Shown here: piece after piece, positions 8,238 through 17,396 of the stretch
How the letters are laid out: each line of letters begins with the position of its first letter
Numbering within the stretch: position 1 is the first letter of the stretch
NCBI RefSeq assembly: GCF_900101875.1
Contig: NZ_FNAI01000016.1
Span: forward strand, 1 to 64,000
DNA length: 64,000 nt
Reading direction: 5' to 3'
Source of the DNA: Mucilaginibacter pineti
GTDB lineage: Bacteria; Bacteroidota; Bacteroidia; Sphingobacteriales; Sphingobacteriaceae
Position numbers and translations under genes: made by a program
The notes under the pieces: model-generated
Told to the model about the DNA's origin: nothing
Database searches by the model: none
Seen by the model: the letters and a program-made list of their open reading frames with translations, nothing else

Positions 8238-9971
8238 ATGCTTCAAAAGCTCACGATAAATAATTACGCCCTTATTGATAACCTGGAAATTAGTTTTGAT
8301 AAGGGGCTTAACATACTTACCGGCGAAACGGGTGCGGGTAAATCTATTATACTGGGGGCGCTGTCGCTGATATTAGGTCAGCGGGCCGAGAGCCGTTATT
8401 TTTTCAATCAGCAAAAGAAATGCGTAATTGAGGGCTCGTTTAAAATAAGCGGGTTCCATTTAAGCGCGTTTTTTGAAGATAACGATCTGGATTACGAGGC
8501 AGAAACCGTTTTGCGCCGGGAAATTTCGGCAGATGGTAAATCGCGCGCCTTTGTGAACGATACCCCGGTTAACCTTACCGCGCTTAAACAGTTAGGCGAA
8601 AAACTGATCGACATACACTCTCAGCATGCCACGCTGGAGATCAACGACCCGGAGTTTCAGCTATTGGTAGTTGATTCGGTTGCCAAACATGGCGACTTGC
8701 TGACCAATTATCGAACAAAATTTAAAACCTATAAAAAAGACACCGCCAAACTTAACCAGCTGATTGCCGAAAGTGATAAAGCCAAGGCCGATCTTGATTA
8801 TTACCAGTTTCAGTTTGATGAGCTGGAAAAAGTAAGTCTGGTAGCCGATGAGCAGGAGCTATTGGAACAGGAGCTGTATGCCCTTAACAATGCCGAAGAA
8901 ATAAAACGCAATCTGCTAAGCAGCACTTACCTGCTGCAAGAAGGCGAAGCCGCCGCGTTGATACAAATGCGCGAGGCCGGGCAGCAGCTCGCCGCGCTTG
9001 AGAAATTCAATCCCGAGATTACCGACCTGCATCAGCGCCTAAACAGCACCATTATTGAGCTGAAAGATATAACCGCCGAAATTGAGAGCATTGAGCAGCG
9101 CACCTTTATTAATGAAGCCCGTGCCGCGGATATCAACACCCGTTTAAGCATAATATACAACCTGCAAAAAAAACACCGGGTAAACAGCAACGCCGAGTTG
9201 CTGCAAATTCAGGAAGACCTGTCCGAAAAGATAGCGCAGGTACTGTTTAGCGATGAAGCTGTTGAAAAGCTGCAAAAGCAATTAGCTGCCGATAAAACCG
9301 GACTGGAAAAACTGGCCGCGCAATTAACTGCCAATCGCCTGAAAGCTATACCGGCTATAGAAAAACAGGTGATTGATACCCTTGCCGAAATGGGCATGGC
9401 AAATTCGAGCCTGAAAATAGAGAATATAGTCAGAAAGTCGGAAAGTCCGGAAGTCGGAAAGTCAGAAGTCAACGTTAAAAATCTTTCCGACTTACGGACT
9501 TCCGGACTTGCGGACCATTTAACACCAAGCGGCGTGGACCAGATCCGCTTTTTATTTTCGGCCAATAAAGGTCATGCTTTGGCCGAGATGAGCAAGGTGG
9601 CTTCGGGTGGTGAACTTTCAAGGCTGATGCTGAGCATTAAATCTATCATAGCGCAATACACTGCCCTGCCTACCATTATTTTTGATGAGATAGACACGGG
9701 CGTATCCGGCGAAGTAGCCAATAAGGTTGGGCAAATTATGGAACGCCTGGCAGATAACCTGCAGGTAATTACCATTACCCACCTGCCGCAAATTGCCAGC
9801 AAAGGCAAAAACCACTACTTTGTTTATAAAGACGATAGCGCAGCCACCACCTACACCCGCATAAAACAACTAAATAACCAGGAACGCGTACTCGAAATTG
9901 CAAAAATGCTCAGCGGCGATAAACCGGGCGAAAGCGCGTTGCAAAATGCAAGGGAGTTGCTTGGGGCTTAG
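8238..9971 (+). CDS. recN: DNA repair protein RecN with an in-frame palindromic insertion
   Basis: SMC-like ATPase acting early in double-strand break repair. The Walker A motif GETGAGKS is at about residue 30, long coiled coils fill about 150-380, the signature region is KVASGGELSR, and Walker B is TIIFDEIDTGVSG. The length of 577 residues is about 25-30 longer than typical RecN. The excess maps to residues about 398-426, encoded by a nearly perfect DNA hairpin (9428-9515) that separates SLKIENIV from the normal strand DQIRFLFSANKG. The reading frame is intact through it, so the gene is probably functional. Confidence 0.94.
   Translation: MLQKLTINNYALIDNLEISFDKGLNILTGETGAGKSIILGALSLILGQRAESRYFFNQQKKCVIEGSFKISGFHLSAFFEDNDLDYEAETVLRREISADGKSRAFVNDTPVNLTALKQLGEKLIDIHSQHATLEINDPEFQLLVVDSVAKHGDLLTNYRTKFKTYKKDTAKLNQLIAESDKAKADLDYYQFQFDELEKVSLVADEQELLEQELYALNNAEEIKRNLLSSTYLLQEGEAAALIQMREAGQQLAALEKFNPEITDLHQRLNSTIIELKDITAEIESIEQRTFINEARAADINTRLSIIYNLQKKHRVNSNAELLQIQEDLSEKIAQVLFSDEAVEKLQKQLAADKTGLEKLAAQLTANRLKAIPAIEKQVIDTLAEMGMANSSLKIENIVRKSESPEVGKSEVNVKNLSDLRTSGLADHLTPSGVDQIRFLFSANKGHALAEMSKVASGGELSRLMLSIKSIIAQYTALPTIIFDEIDTGVSGEVANKVGQIMERLADNLQVITITHLPQIASKGKNHYFVYKDDSAATTYTRIKQLNNQERVLEIAKMLSGDKPGESALQNARELLGA
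9428..9515. repeat. Palindromic element inserted in frame within recN
   Basis: Left arm 9428-9470 repeats the word AAGTCGGAAAGTCCGG. The right arm 9483-9515 (CTTTCCGACTTACGGACTTC onward) is its reverse complement with about five mismatches in 31. The insert adds about 29 codons with no stop. The layout of tandem 8-9-base words in each arm matches intergenic elements elsewhere in the window, for example 1948-2078. Confidence 0.8.
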
Positions 9972-10011
9972 TTTTCAATTTGCACTACGATGCAATGACA
10001 TTTTACACCAT

Positions 10012-10091
10012 GTCATTGCGAGGTATGAAGCAATCTCACCCTGCAAGATTCATCACTTATCCTGTGGGATTGCTTCGTACCTCGCAATGAC
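10012..10091. repeat. Inverted-repeat element, GTCATTGCGAGGTA type
   Basis: GTCATTGCGAGGTATGAAGC (10012 onward) pairs with GCTTCGTACCTCGCAATGAC (to 10091), with one mismatch in the 20 outer bases, and the pairing continues as AATCTCAC/GTGGGATT. It is an 80-bp element with a short AT loop, lying between recN and the cupin gene. Confidence 0.8.
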
Positions 10092-10114
10092 AAACTATTT
10101 ATATTTTATAAATC

Positions 10115-10552
10115 ATGAAAACCCGCTTTCATCTTCCCACATTTTTAATCACGCTGTCTTTAACGTCGGTAATATTTTTAGCAGGTTTTGCTTTTATTAA
10201 GCAGCCCGACAAAGGTTTTATTATCGACCATGAAAAAGATGTGATGACCGAGCAGGACGGATCACATAATGGCGGGGGGAAAACAACGGCATTCCTGTTT
10301 TTTGAGAAATTTAAAAACGCAAAAATGGCCTTCCGTAAAAGGATCCTTCATCCGGGTTCATCGATAGGTTATCATTTACATGAACAACAGGAAATTTATT
10401 ATATACTAAACGGCAATGGCATATTGAAAATGAACGGAAAGGACATTGCCGTAAGCACAGGTGATGCTATATTAACACTGCCCGGCAGCAGCCACGGCCT
10501 AAAACCAGCAGGTAACCAGGACCTGAGCGTACTCATCACCTATCAAAATTAA
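10115..10552 (+). CDS. Exported cupin domain protein
   Basis: A 145-residue protein with a hydrophobic N-terminal signal or anchor (about residues 8-27) and a single cupin barrel from about 65 onward. The first cupin motif is visible as GYHLHEQQEIYYILNGNG and the second as PGSSHGLKP. Two His and a Glu in the first motif and one His in the second would bind a metal. Function is unknown; related proteins are sugar-binding or regulatory rather than clearly enzymatic. It stands alone, with a shared terminator downstream. Confidence 0.78.
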   Translation: MKTRFHLPTFLITLSLTSVIFLAGFAFIKQPDKGFIIDHEKDVMTEQDGSHNGGGKTTAFLFFEKFKNAKMAFRKRILHPGSSIGYHLHEQQEIYYILNGNGILKMNGKDIAVSTGDAILTLPGSSHGLKPAGNQDLSVLITYQN

Positions 10553-10575
10553 TCATACCTAAAAAAACAGTAGAA

Positions 10576-10616
10576 ACAAAAAAGGAGCTGCACCAATCGT
10601 ACAGCTCCTTTTTTGT
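10576..10616. terminator. Bidirectional intrinsic terminator
   Basis: AAAAAAGGAGCTG pairs with CAGCTCCTTTTTT around an 11-base loop. It has A and T tracts on both sides, so it can serve both the cupin gene (+) and the lipoprotein gene (-) that converge here. Confidence 0.85.
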
Positions 10617-10635
10617 TTTAATGTGTTAAGTTCTC

Positions 10636-11061
10636 TTAACTCGCATCATTTGAATCGATCAGTACAACCTTTATGGTAACATCTACATCGGGGTTTTTAG
10701 CGGTAGCTTCATTCGGCGACTGCGAAAAAATTGTTATGTTACGAACAGAATGCTGAAAACTATAGGCATACCCGCCTATCGTTTCTGGCACAGCTTCGTA
10801 GGTTTTGCCGCCATCAAAGGACATATAAACCAACACGGCGCCAAATTGCTGGAAAGGGCCATCTAATTCGGGCAAATCACCGCCAGAAATATCAAGGTAA
10901 TAATAAGTACCTAAATTTTCGGAGGTTCCCGCTTTCCAATCGGATGCTGCTTTGTCATAAATGATAGTGCGGTTAGTAGTTGCCGGAGAAACGTACTTTT
11001 TAGTACATGAAGTTGCTGCTAATAATATAGTACAGCATACAAGAGTCAAGATTTTTTTCAT
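10636..11061 (-). CDS. Hypothetical lipoprotein
   Basis: A 141-residue protein with a lipoprotein signal peptide: MKKILTLVCCTILLAATSC with Cys19 as lipid anchor. The remainder is a small beta-rich domain containing WKAGTSENLGTYYYLDISG and several aromatic residues. I do not recognise a named family; similar small lipoproteins are common in Sphingobacteriaceae. The perfect palindrome TATATTGT-aaga-ACAATATA lies 14 bases upstream of its start. It is monocistronic, ending at the shared terminator. Confidence 0.65.
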   Translation of the reverse strand: MKKILTLVCCTILLAATSCTKKYVSPATTNRTIIYDKAASDWKAGTSENLGTYYYLDISGGDLPELDGPFQQFGAVLVYMSFDGGKTYEAVPETIGGYAYSFQHSVRNITIFSQSPNEATAKNPDVDVTIKVVLIDSNDAS

Positions 11062-11074
11062 AAATGTATTTTTA

Positions 11075-11094
11075 TATATTGTAAGAACAATATA
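11075..11094. promoter_or_regulatory. Short palindrome upstream of a lipoprotein gene
   Basis: TATATTGT and ACAATATA are exact inverted arms around AAGA, 14 bases before the start of the minus-strand lipoprotein gene. It could be a regulator site or an RNA hairpin. AT-rich palindromes arise by chance easily. Confidence 0.25.
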
Positions 11095-11229
11095 AATTAA
11101 AAAGGTTTAACGTTTTTTGATTTAATTTATTTCAATATTGTAGCCAAGCAATAAAATACGTATATATGTAGCGCCCCGAATAATAAATACCACATAATAC
11201 AACAATACCTCTGTTATACCTATACCTGC

Positions 11230-12429
11230 ATGAAAAAGCTTATCCTGCTTTTACTATTTATCATTCCTTCGGTTTGTTTTGCCCAAATAACCATTACCGG
11301 TAAAATTTTATATGCAAAGGATAACACCGCCTTTCCGTATGCCAGCGTTTTTTTGAGTAATACCACTATCGGCACAAAAACCTATACCGACGGCACTTTT
11401 ACACTGCCCGATATCAAACCCGGAAAATACACGCTTGTAGTAACAGCAGTAGGCTATGAACAGTACAGCATAGAATTACTGTTAGATAAAAACCTACAAA
11501 TAAACGATGTAAAACTGGTTGAAAAACCTATCGAATTAGAAAATGTGGTTATTAAATTTGACCCAAACCGCGAAAAATACATGAATATGTTTATGTATGA
11601 ATTTGTAGGCCGAAGCGAGAATGCAAAAAAATGTAAAATACTCAACCCGGAGATCATACATTTTAAACTCAACAAAAAAACCAATATGCTTACCGCCACG
11701 GCTAACGACTTTATAGAGTTGGAAAATGAGAGCCTTGGTTATAAAATAAACTATCTGCTAAAGGTATTTGAAATTTCAATGACATATTGGAAGGTATCCT
11801 ACTCGGGCGATTTCAAGTTTGAAAAAATGGACGGGCCTCCCAAAGCCCAGGAAAAATGGGAGAAGAAGCGGAAGGAAACTTATAAAGGTTCGGCAAAGCA
11901 TTTCTATAAATCGCTCATTGCCGGAGATTTTAAAGAACAAGGCTTTGATGTATATACCGTAGCCCGCGAAAACAAGCCACAGTTTCCAGATTCCAACCTC
12001 ATCAGCAGGCTCATCGTTAAAGATACGCTACGGATAAAAAATGACACCAATAGCTATTGGCAGCGGCAGCCTCCCCCCATGGCTAATACTACCGAGAAAA
12101 TACGCCTTATAGAACCAAAGCTAAACCTAAACCAAATTTCCTGCCCTACAGATATTAAGGGAATCTACGGATTGAGGTTTGATGAACTATTAAAATATGT
12201 AATGTTTGTGGTGTATTCAAAAAAATCTGCCCCGGCTGCGGTGTTCGACTTTGTAAACACCCGGTTCCAGGTTACAAAGCCGGCCAGCTTTATTGTTTTT
12301 GATAAGCCTTATGCTTTGTTTGACAGTAATGGAATTATCACCAGTAAAGGCAGCATATCCTATTCCGGCTATTGGAGTGAGCAACGCATTGGTGATCTCC
12401 TTCCCGCCGATTACCTGCCAACTGACTAA
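11230..12429 (+). CDS. Carboxypeptidase-like regulatory domain protein (secreted)
   Basis: A 399-residue exported protein. A signal peptide (residues 1-19, ending VCFAQ) is followed by a CarboxypepD_reg-like beta-sandwich at about 20-105 (ITGKILYAKDNTAFPYASVF, then GTFTLPDIKPGKYTLVV). The remaining 290 residues, rich in Lys and aromatics, have no TonB plug or barrel. Proteins of this layout are common in Bacteroidota and usually sit at the outer membrane or periplasm; the function is unknown. It lies alone, with a bidirectional terminator separating it from clpC. Confidence 0.75.
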   Translation: MKKLILLLLFIIPSVCFAQITITGKILYAKDNTAFPYASVFLSNTTIGTKTYTDGTFTLPDIKPGKYTLVVTAVGYEQYSIELLLDKNLQINDVKLVEKPIELENVVIKFDPNREKYMNMFMYEFVGRSENAKKCKILNPEIIHFKLNKKTNMLTATANDFIELENESLGYKINYLLKVFEISMTYWKVSYSGDFKFEKMDGPPKAQEKWEKKRKETYKGSAKHFYKSLIAGDFKEQGFDVYTVARENKPQFPDSNLISRLIVKDTLRIKNDTNSYWQRQPPPMANTTEKIRLIEPKLNLNQISCPTDIKGIYGLRFDELLKYVMFVVYSKKSAPAAVFDFVNTRFQVTKPASFIVFDKPYALFDSNGIITSKGSISYSGYWSEQRIGDLLPADYLPTD

Positions 12430-12454
12430 CGTCAATATCAATTGGCCTGAAACA

Positions 12455-12480
12455 AAAAACCCGGCTTGCGGCCGGGTTTT
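12455..12480. terminator. Bidirectional terminator between the convergent genes
   Basis: AAAACCCGGC pairs with GCCGGGTTTT around a short loop. It sits between the ends of the plus-strand secreted protein gene and the minus-strand clpC. Confidence 0.8.
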
Positions 12481-12498
12481 GATTTATTTGGTTAAGCA

Positions 12499-15033
12499 TT
12501 ATTTCTGCTCTTCTTCTTCTGGTTTTTTGCTTTCGCCTTTTTCGTCGATGATGGTGATCTGGCTGGTTTCTTTGTCGAAATCAACTTTCATGATATCACC
12601 TTCGCTCAATTCGCCTTTCAAAATTTCTTCAGCAATTGGATCTTCCAGGTATTTCTGGATGGCACGTTTTAACGGGCGTGCACCAAATTGCGAGTCGTAA
12701 CCTTTTTCAGCAATGAACTCTTTGGCAGCTTCGGTAAGCTCAATTCTGTATCCCAAGCCATTAACACGGCTAAACAGGAACGCCAATTCAATATCGATGA
12801 TCTTGAAGATCTCGTCTTTACCTAAAGAGTTAAACACGATAACATCATCAATACGGTTCAGGAACTCAGGAGCGAAAGCACGTTTTAAAGCGTTTTCAAT
12901 AACACCTCTTGAGTGTGTATCGGCTTGTAAGTTTTTGGCGTTTGTGCTGAAACCTACACCTTGTCCAAAGTCTTTCAACTGGCGGGCACCGATGTTTGAG
13001 GTCATGATGATGATAGTATTCCTGAAATCAACCTTGCGGCCCAATGAATCAGTCAGCTGACCTTCGTCCAGTACCTGTAGCAATATGTTAAATACATCCG
13101 GGTGAGCTTTTTCAATTTCATCCAGCAATATAACTGCATATGGTTTACGACGTACTTTTTCGGTTAACTGTCCGCCTTCTTCATAACCTACGTAGCCCGG
13201 AGGCGCTCCAACTAAACGTGATACCGCGAATTTCTCCATGTACTCGCTCATATCAATTTGTATCAGCGCGTCTTCGGTATCAAACATAAAGCGGGCAAGT
13301 TCTTTGGCAAGCTCGGTTTTACCAACACCCGTTGGGCCTAAGAATATAAATGAACCAATTGGTTTTTTAGGATCCTTTAAGCCTGCACGTGTACGTTGTA
13401 TAGCACGGGTCAACTTTTTAATAGCTTCATCCTGACCAATAATTTTGCTGGCAACCGTATCGCTCATGTGCAATAGCTTTTGGCTATCGGCCTGGCCAAC
13501 CCTTTGTACAGGGATACCGGTCATCATTGATACTACTTCGGCAACATTATCTTCGGTTACAGTATAACGTTTTGATTTTGTTTCGGCCTCCCATACGGCT
13601 TTGGCCTGGTCAAGCTCAACCAATAAATTCTTTTCGGTATCGCGTAACTGGGCAGCTTCTTCGTATTTCTGGCTGCGTACAACTTTATTTTTTTCGATCT
13701 TGATCTGCTCTATCTTTTGCTCAATATCCAAAATATTTTGTGGTACGTGGATATTGGTTAAGTGAACACGTGAGCCCGATTCGTCCAGGGCATCAATAGC
13801 CTTGTCTGGTAAAAACCTGTCGGTAATATAACGTGTAGTTAAGTTAACGCAGGCGTTGATAGCTTCAGGAGTGTAAGTTACACCATGGTGCTCTTCGTAT
13901 TTTTCTTTGATGCGGTTTAGGATCTCGATAGTTTCTGCTGGGGTAGCCGGTTCAACCATTACCTTTTGGAAACGACGATCCAAAGCGCCATCTTTCTCGA
14001 TGTACTGACGGTACTCATCTAATGTTGTAGCACCAATGCATTGAATTTCGCCCCTTGCCAAAGCAGGTTTAAACATATTTGATGCATCAAGCGAACCAGA
14101 AGCGCCGCCGGCACCAACTATGGTATGAATTTCATCAATGAATAAAATTACATCCGGTGATTTTTCCAGCTCGTTCATTACCGCTTTCATGCGTTCTTCA
14201 AACTGGCCGCGGTATTTTGTACCTGCCACTAAAGAAGCAAGATCAAGGGTTACCACGCGTTTGTTGAACAGTACACGCGATACTTTCCGCTGAACAATAC
14301 GCAATGCAAGTCCCTCGGCAATGGCCGATTTACCTACACCAGGCTCACCTATTAATATAGGGTTGTTCTTTTTACGGCGGGACAGGATCTGCGATACCCT
14401 TTCAATTTCCTTTTCACGACCTACGATCGGGTCAAGTTTACCATCTTCGGCGGCACGGGTTAAATCGCGGCCAAAATTGTCCAATACCGGTGTTTTTGAT
14501 TTTATGTCAGATACCTTTTTAGGCTGGCTAAATGATTCTTCTTCTTTAAAGTCGTCATCGCCGCCGGTTGGTGAACCGGGCATTTCGTCAGTTACATCAT
14601 TTTTGTGTGATTCCACTTCACCTTTAAATACTTCATAGTTTACATTAAACTGCATAAGTATTTGCGATGCGATGTTATCCTCGTCACGTAAAATAGACAG
14701 CAGCAAATGCTCTGTACCAATTACGTCACTTTTAAATATTTTGGCTTCCAGGTAAGTGATCTTTAATACTTTTTCGGCCTGTTTGGTTAGCGGGATACTG
14801 CCAATGTGTACGTTTGTTCCAACAGTACCTTTAACAGCATCCTCAACAGCGCGGCGAAGCTTTGCAGTATCAACGTTCAATCCTTTCAGCAATTTAATTG
14901 CTACGCCATCTCCATCCCGGATAAGGCCCAGTAAAAGATGCTCAGTACCAATATAATCGTGACCAAGGCGTAATGCCTCTTCCCTGCTATATTGAATAAC
15001 ATCCTTAACCCTCGGCGAAAATTTAGCTTCCAT
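12499..15033 (-). CDS. clpC: ATP-dependent Clp protease ATP-binding subunit ClpC
   Basis: Hexameric AAA+ unfoldase that feeds proteins to ClpP. The 844-residue protein has two Clp-N repeats (about 1-145), a first AAA domain with Walker A GEPGVGKSA and Walker B VILFIDEIHT, a UVR-like coiled region near 425-460 (RSQKYEEAAQLRDTEKNL), and a second AAA domain with Walker A GPTGVGKTE and Walker B VILLDEIEKAH. A C-terminal D2 small domain and an acidic Glu-rich tail follow. The UVR segment and the lack of a ClpA-type linker support ClpC. A clpS adaptor gene lies about 5 kb away. No clear promoter was found in the long upstream gap. Confidence 0.93.
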   Translation of the reverse strand: MEAKFSPRVKDVIQYSREEALRLGHDYIGTEHLLLGLIRDGDGVAIKLLKGLNVDTAKLRRAVEDAVKGTVGTNVHIGSIPLTKQAEKVLKITYLEAKIFKSDVIGTEHLLLSILRDEDNIASQILMQFNVNYEVFKGEVESHKNDVTDEMPGSPTGGDDDFKEEESFSQPKKVSDIKSKTPVLDNFGRDLTRAAEDGKLDPIVGREKEIERVSQILSRRKKNNPILIGEPGVGKSAIAEGLALRIVQRKVSRVLFNKRVVTLDLASLVAGTKYRGQFEERMKAVMNELEKSPDVILFIDEIHTIVGAGGASGSLDASNMFKPALARGEIQCIGATTLDEYRQYIEKDGALDRRFQKVMVEPATPAETIEILNRIKEKYEEHHGVTYTPEAINACVNLTTRYITDRFLPDKAIDALDESGSRVHLTNIHVPQNILDIEQKIEQIKIEKNKVVRSQKYEEAAQLRDTEKNLLVELDQAKAVWEAETKSKRYTVTEDNVAEVVSMMTGIPVQRVGQADSQKLLHMSDTVASKIIGQDEAIKKLTRAIQRTRAGLKDPKKPIGSFIFLGPTGVGKTELAKELARFMFDTEDALIQIDMSEYMEKFAVSRLVGAPPGYVGYEEGGQLTEKVRRKPYAVILLDEIEKAHPDVFNILLQVLDEGQLTDSLGRKVDFRNTIIIMTSNIGARQLKDFGQGVGFSTNAKNLQADTHSRGVIENALKRAFAPEFLNRIDDVIVFNSLGKDEIFKIIDIELAFLFSRVNGLGYRIELTEAAKEFIAEKGYDSQFGARPLKRAIQKYLEDPIAEEILKGELSEGDIMKVDFDKETSQITIIDEKGESKKPEEEEQK

Positions 15034-15601
15034 ATATACCTTTCATTATTATGAACGTCCTAATCTATTAATTTTGTTTTTACAAACACGACGCTTGACT
15101 TAACATTTATCAACAATATTGCCAACATTTTGCGCTTTGCAGAAACAGACATTGATATGATACGCAAGCTATTAAAGTTTGGCTTTAATCAATAATTTTT
15201 ATCGAAAAATTCAACAATCGCCGAATTCTTTTACAATATACAAACGAAACACCCTATTTTGATACAAAAAATTCAAAATAGTTTAAACATATTAACAATT
15301 ATTTATAATCCGTTTAAGTGAACTGGCATTTCGTCGTACTGTATGACAATTAGGCATTAGCCCTAATTTGCAGGCTATTTACTATTATGTACGTAAAAAT
15401 ATCCCCAATAGTTGCTACAATACCTAATGTTAACGTAATAATGTTTTAACAAAGTATACAATAATACAAACTGCCAATTTGCCGATGGGATATTTTCAGG
15501 TTGAGGAATGGCTTTCTGTAGCAAATTAATTATTTACTGTAGGTATTCCATCAATTTTCGCCCATATTTGTTTCGATATTTACCATGATTAATCAATTAT
15601 A
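15034..15601. other. Long intergenic region between divergent clpC and ettA
   Basis: These 568 bases separate two divergent genes and must hold both promoters. I found no sequence matching TAnnTTTG with a well-placed -33 box on either strand. The region is AT-rich with minor palindromes such as ATTAGccCTAAT near 15356. No ORF or structured RNA that I can support. Confidence 0.4.
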
Positions 15602-17284
15602 ATGGCAGACGAAAAGATCATATTTTCCATGGCAGGGGTTAGCAAAGTTTACCCTCCGCAAAAAACAGTTTTAAAAAACATTTACCTTTCATTCTTCTAT
15701 GGTGCCAAGATTGGCGTTATCGGTTTAAACGGATCGGGTAAATCATCCTTATTAAAAATTATAGCAGGCATCGATAAAACCAATATAGGCGAGGTTGTTT
15801 TTTCGCCGGGTTACACCGTTGGTTACCTGAGCCAGGAGCCCGAGCTTGATCCTGAAAAAACCGTACGTGAAATTGTGGAGGAAGGCGTTTCTGAAACTAC
15901 AGCCTTATTAAAGGAGTACGAAGAGATCAACGAAAAATTTGGACTGGAAGAATATTATGGCGATGCCGACAAAATGGATAAGCTGATGAGCCGCCAGGGC
16001 GAATTACAGGATCAGATAGATGCGGTGAACGCCTGGGAACTGGATACCAAGTTAGAACGTGCAATGGATGCCCTGCGCTGTCCCGAGCCCGACACAAAAA
16101 TTTCGGTACTATCGGGTGGTGAGCGCCGCCGTGTGGCACTTTGCCGCTTATTATTAAAGGAGCCGGATGTTTTATTGCTTGATGAGCCTACCAATCACTT
16201 GGATGCCGAATCTATTGATTGGCTGGAGCAGCATTTACAGCAATATAAAGGAACAGTTATCGCCGTAACGCACGACAGGTATTTCCTTGACAACGTTGCC
16301 GGCTGGATCCTGGAGCTTGACCGTGGTGAAGGTATCCCGTGGAAAGGAAATTATTCTTCATGGCTTGATCAGAAAGCGAAACGTTTGGCCCAGGAAGATA
16401 AAACCGAAAGCAAACGCCAGAAAACGCTTGAACGCGAACTGGAATGGGTACGCATGGGACCAAAAGGTCGCCACGCCAAATCAAAGGCCCGTTTAGGCAA
16501 TTACGAAAAGCTTGCATCTGAAGAAACCCGGGAACGCGAAGAAAAACTGGAGCTGTTTATTCCGCCCGGCCCGCGTTTGGGTAATGTGGTGATTGAAGCC
16601 AATGGCGTGAGTAAATCTTATGGCGATAAATTATTGTTCGATAACCTGAGCTTCTCCTTACCGCCGGCAGGTATTGTGGGCATTATCGGCCCCAATGGTG
16701 CGGGTAAAACCACATTGTTCCGTCTTATTACCGGGCAGGACCAGCCAGATGCCGGTACTTTCCGTGTAGGCGAAACCGTTGCTTTAGGTTATGTTGACCA
16801 AATGCATGATGACCTTGATCCCAATAAATCTGTTTGGGAAAACGTAACCGGTGGCCTGGAAACCATTATGGTGGGCAACAAGCCATTAAACTCGAGGGCC
16901 TACGTAAGTAAGTTCAACTTTAATGGTGCCGATCAGCAGAAAAAAGTGGGCGTACTATCGGGCGGTGAGCGTAACCGTGTGCATTTGTCCATCACCCTTA
17001 AAAAAGGATCGAACGTATTGCTGCTGGATGAGCCCACCAACGATATCGACGTAAATACTTTACGCGCCCTGGAGGAAGCCTTGGAAAACTTTGGCGGCTG
17101 CGCTGTAGTAATCAGTCACGATCGCTGGTTCCTTGACCGTATCTGTACGCACATTCTGGCTTTTGAAGGTAACTCTCAGGTTTATTTCTTTGAAGGTAAC
17201 TATTCCGATTACGAGGAAAACCGCAAGAAACGCCTGGGTGATGTGGCGCCAAAGAGGATCAAATATAAGAAGTTGACCGTGTAA
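15602..17284 (+). CDS. ettA: Energy-dependent translational throttle protein EttA (ABC-F)
   Basis: ABC-F ATPase that binds the ribosomal E site and gates the first steps of elongation according to the ATP/ADP ratio. The 560 residues carry two ABC domains and no membrane segments. The first has Walker A GLNGSGKSS, signature LSGGERRR and Walker B LLLDEPTNHLD; the second has GPNGAGKTT, LSGGERNR and LLLDEPTNDID. The linker between them has the basic WVRMGPKGRHAKSKARL segment expected of EttA. The length and the start MADEKIIFSM match the EttA subfamily over other ABC-F proteins. Confidence 0.94.
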   Translation: MADEKIIFSMAGVSKVYPPQKTVLKNIYLSFFYGAKIGVIGLNGSGKSSLLKIIAGIDKTNIGEVVFSPGYTVGYLSQEPELDPEKTVREIVEEGVSETTALLKEYEEINEKFGLEEYYGDADKMDKLMSRQGELQDQIDAVNAWELDTKLERAMDALRCPEPDTKISVLSGGERRRVALCRLLLKEPDVLLLDEPTNHLDAESIDWLEQHLQQYKGTVIAVTHDRYFLDNVAGWILELDRGEGIPWKGNYSSWLDQKAKRLAQEDKTESKRQKTLERELEWVRMGPKGRHAKSKARLGNYEKLASEETREREEKLELFIPPGPRLGNVVIEANGVSKSYGDKLLFDNLSFSLPPAGIVGIIGPNGAGKTTLFRLITGQDQPDAGTFRVGETVALGYVDQMHDDLDPNKSVWENVTGGLETIMVGNKPLNSRAYVSKFNFNGADQQKKVGVLSGGERNRVHLSITLKKGSNVLLLDEPTNDIDVNTLRALEEALENFGGCAVVISHDRWFLDRICTHILAFEGNSQVYFFEGNYSDYEENRKKRLGDVAPKRIKYKKLTV

Positions 17285-17287
17285 GGG

Positions 17288-17325
17288 GAAAGTCCCCCAG
17301 CCCTCCCCTGAGGGGGGGGGCTTTT
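17288..17325 (+). terminator. GC-rich hairpin after ettA, possible fragment of a CCCTC repeat element
   Basis: AAAGtCCCCC...CCCTCCCC pairs with GGGGGGGGGCTTTT just after the ettA stop and is followed by T residues, so it can act as a terminator. The wording (CCCCCAGCCCTCCCCTGAGG) resembles the hairpins at 4224-4412 and 44291-44395, suggesting a terminator derived from a repeat element. Confidence 0.6.
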
Positions 17326-17396
17326 GATTTGCAACAATCTGAAACATCATCCCAACGTGCAAAGCAATAATACGTGATATTACTTCATAAAAAATT

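Noticed and set aside
9898..10200. 100-codon open frame across the end of recN
   Set aside because: It runs through the GTCATTGCGAGG hairpin element and overlaps two genes in another frame; its peptide reflects the repeat.
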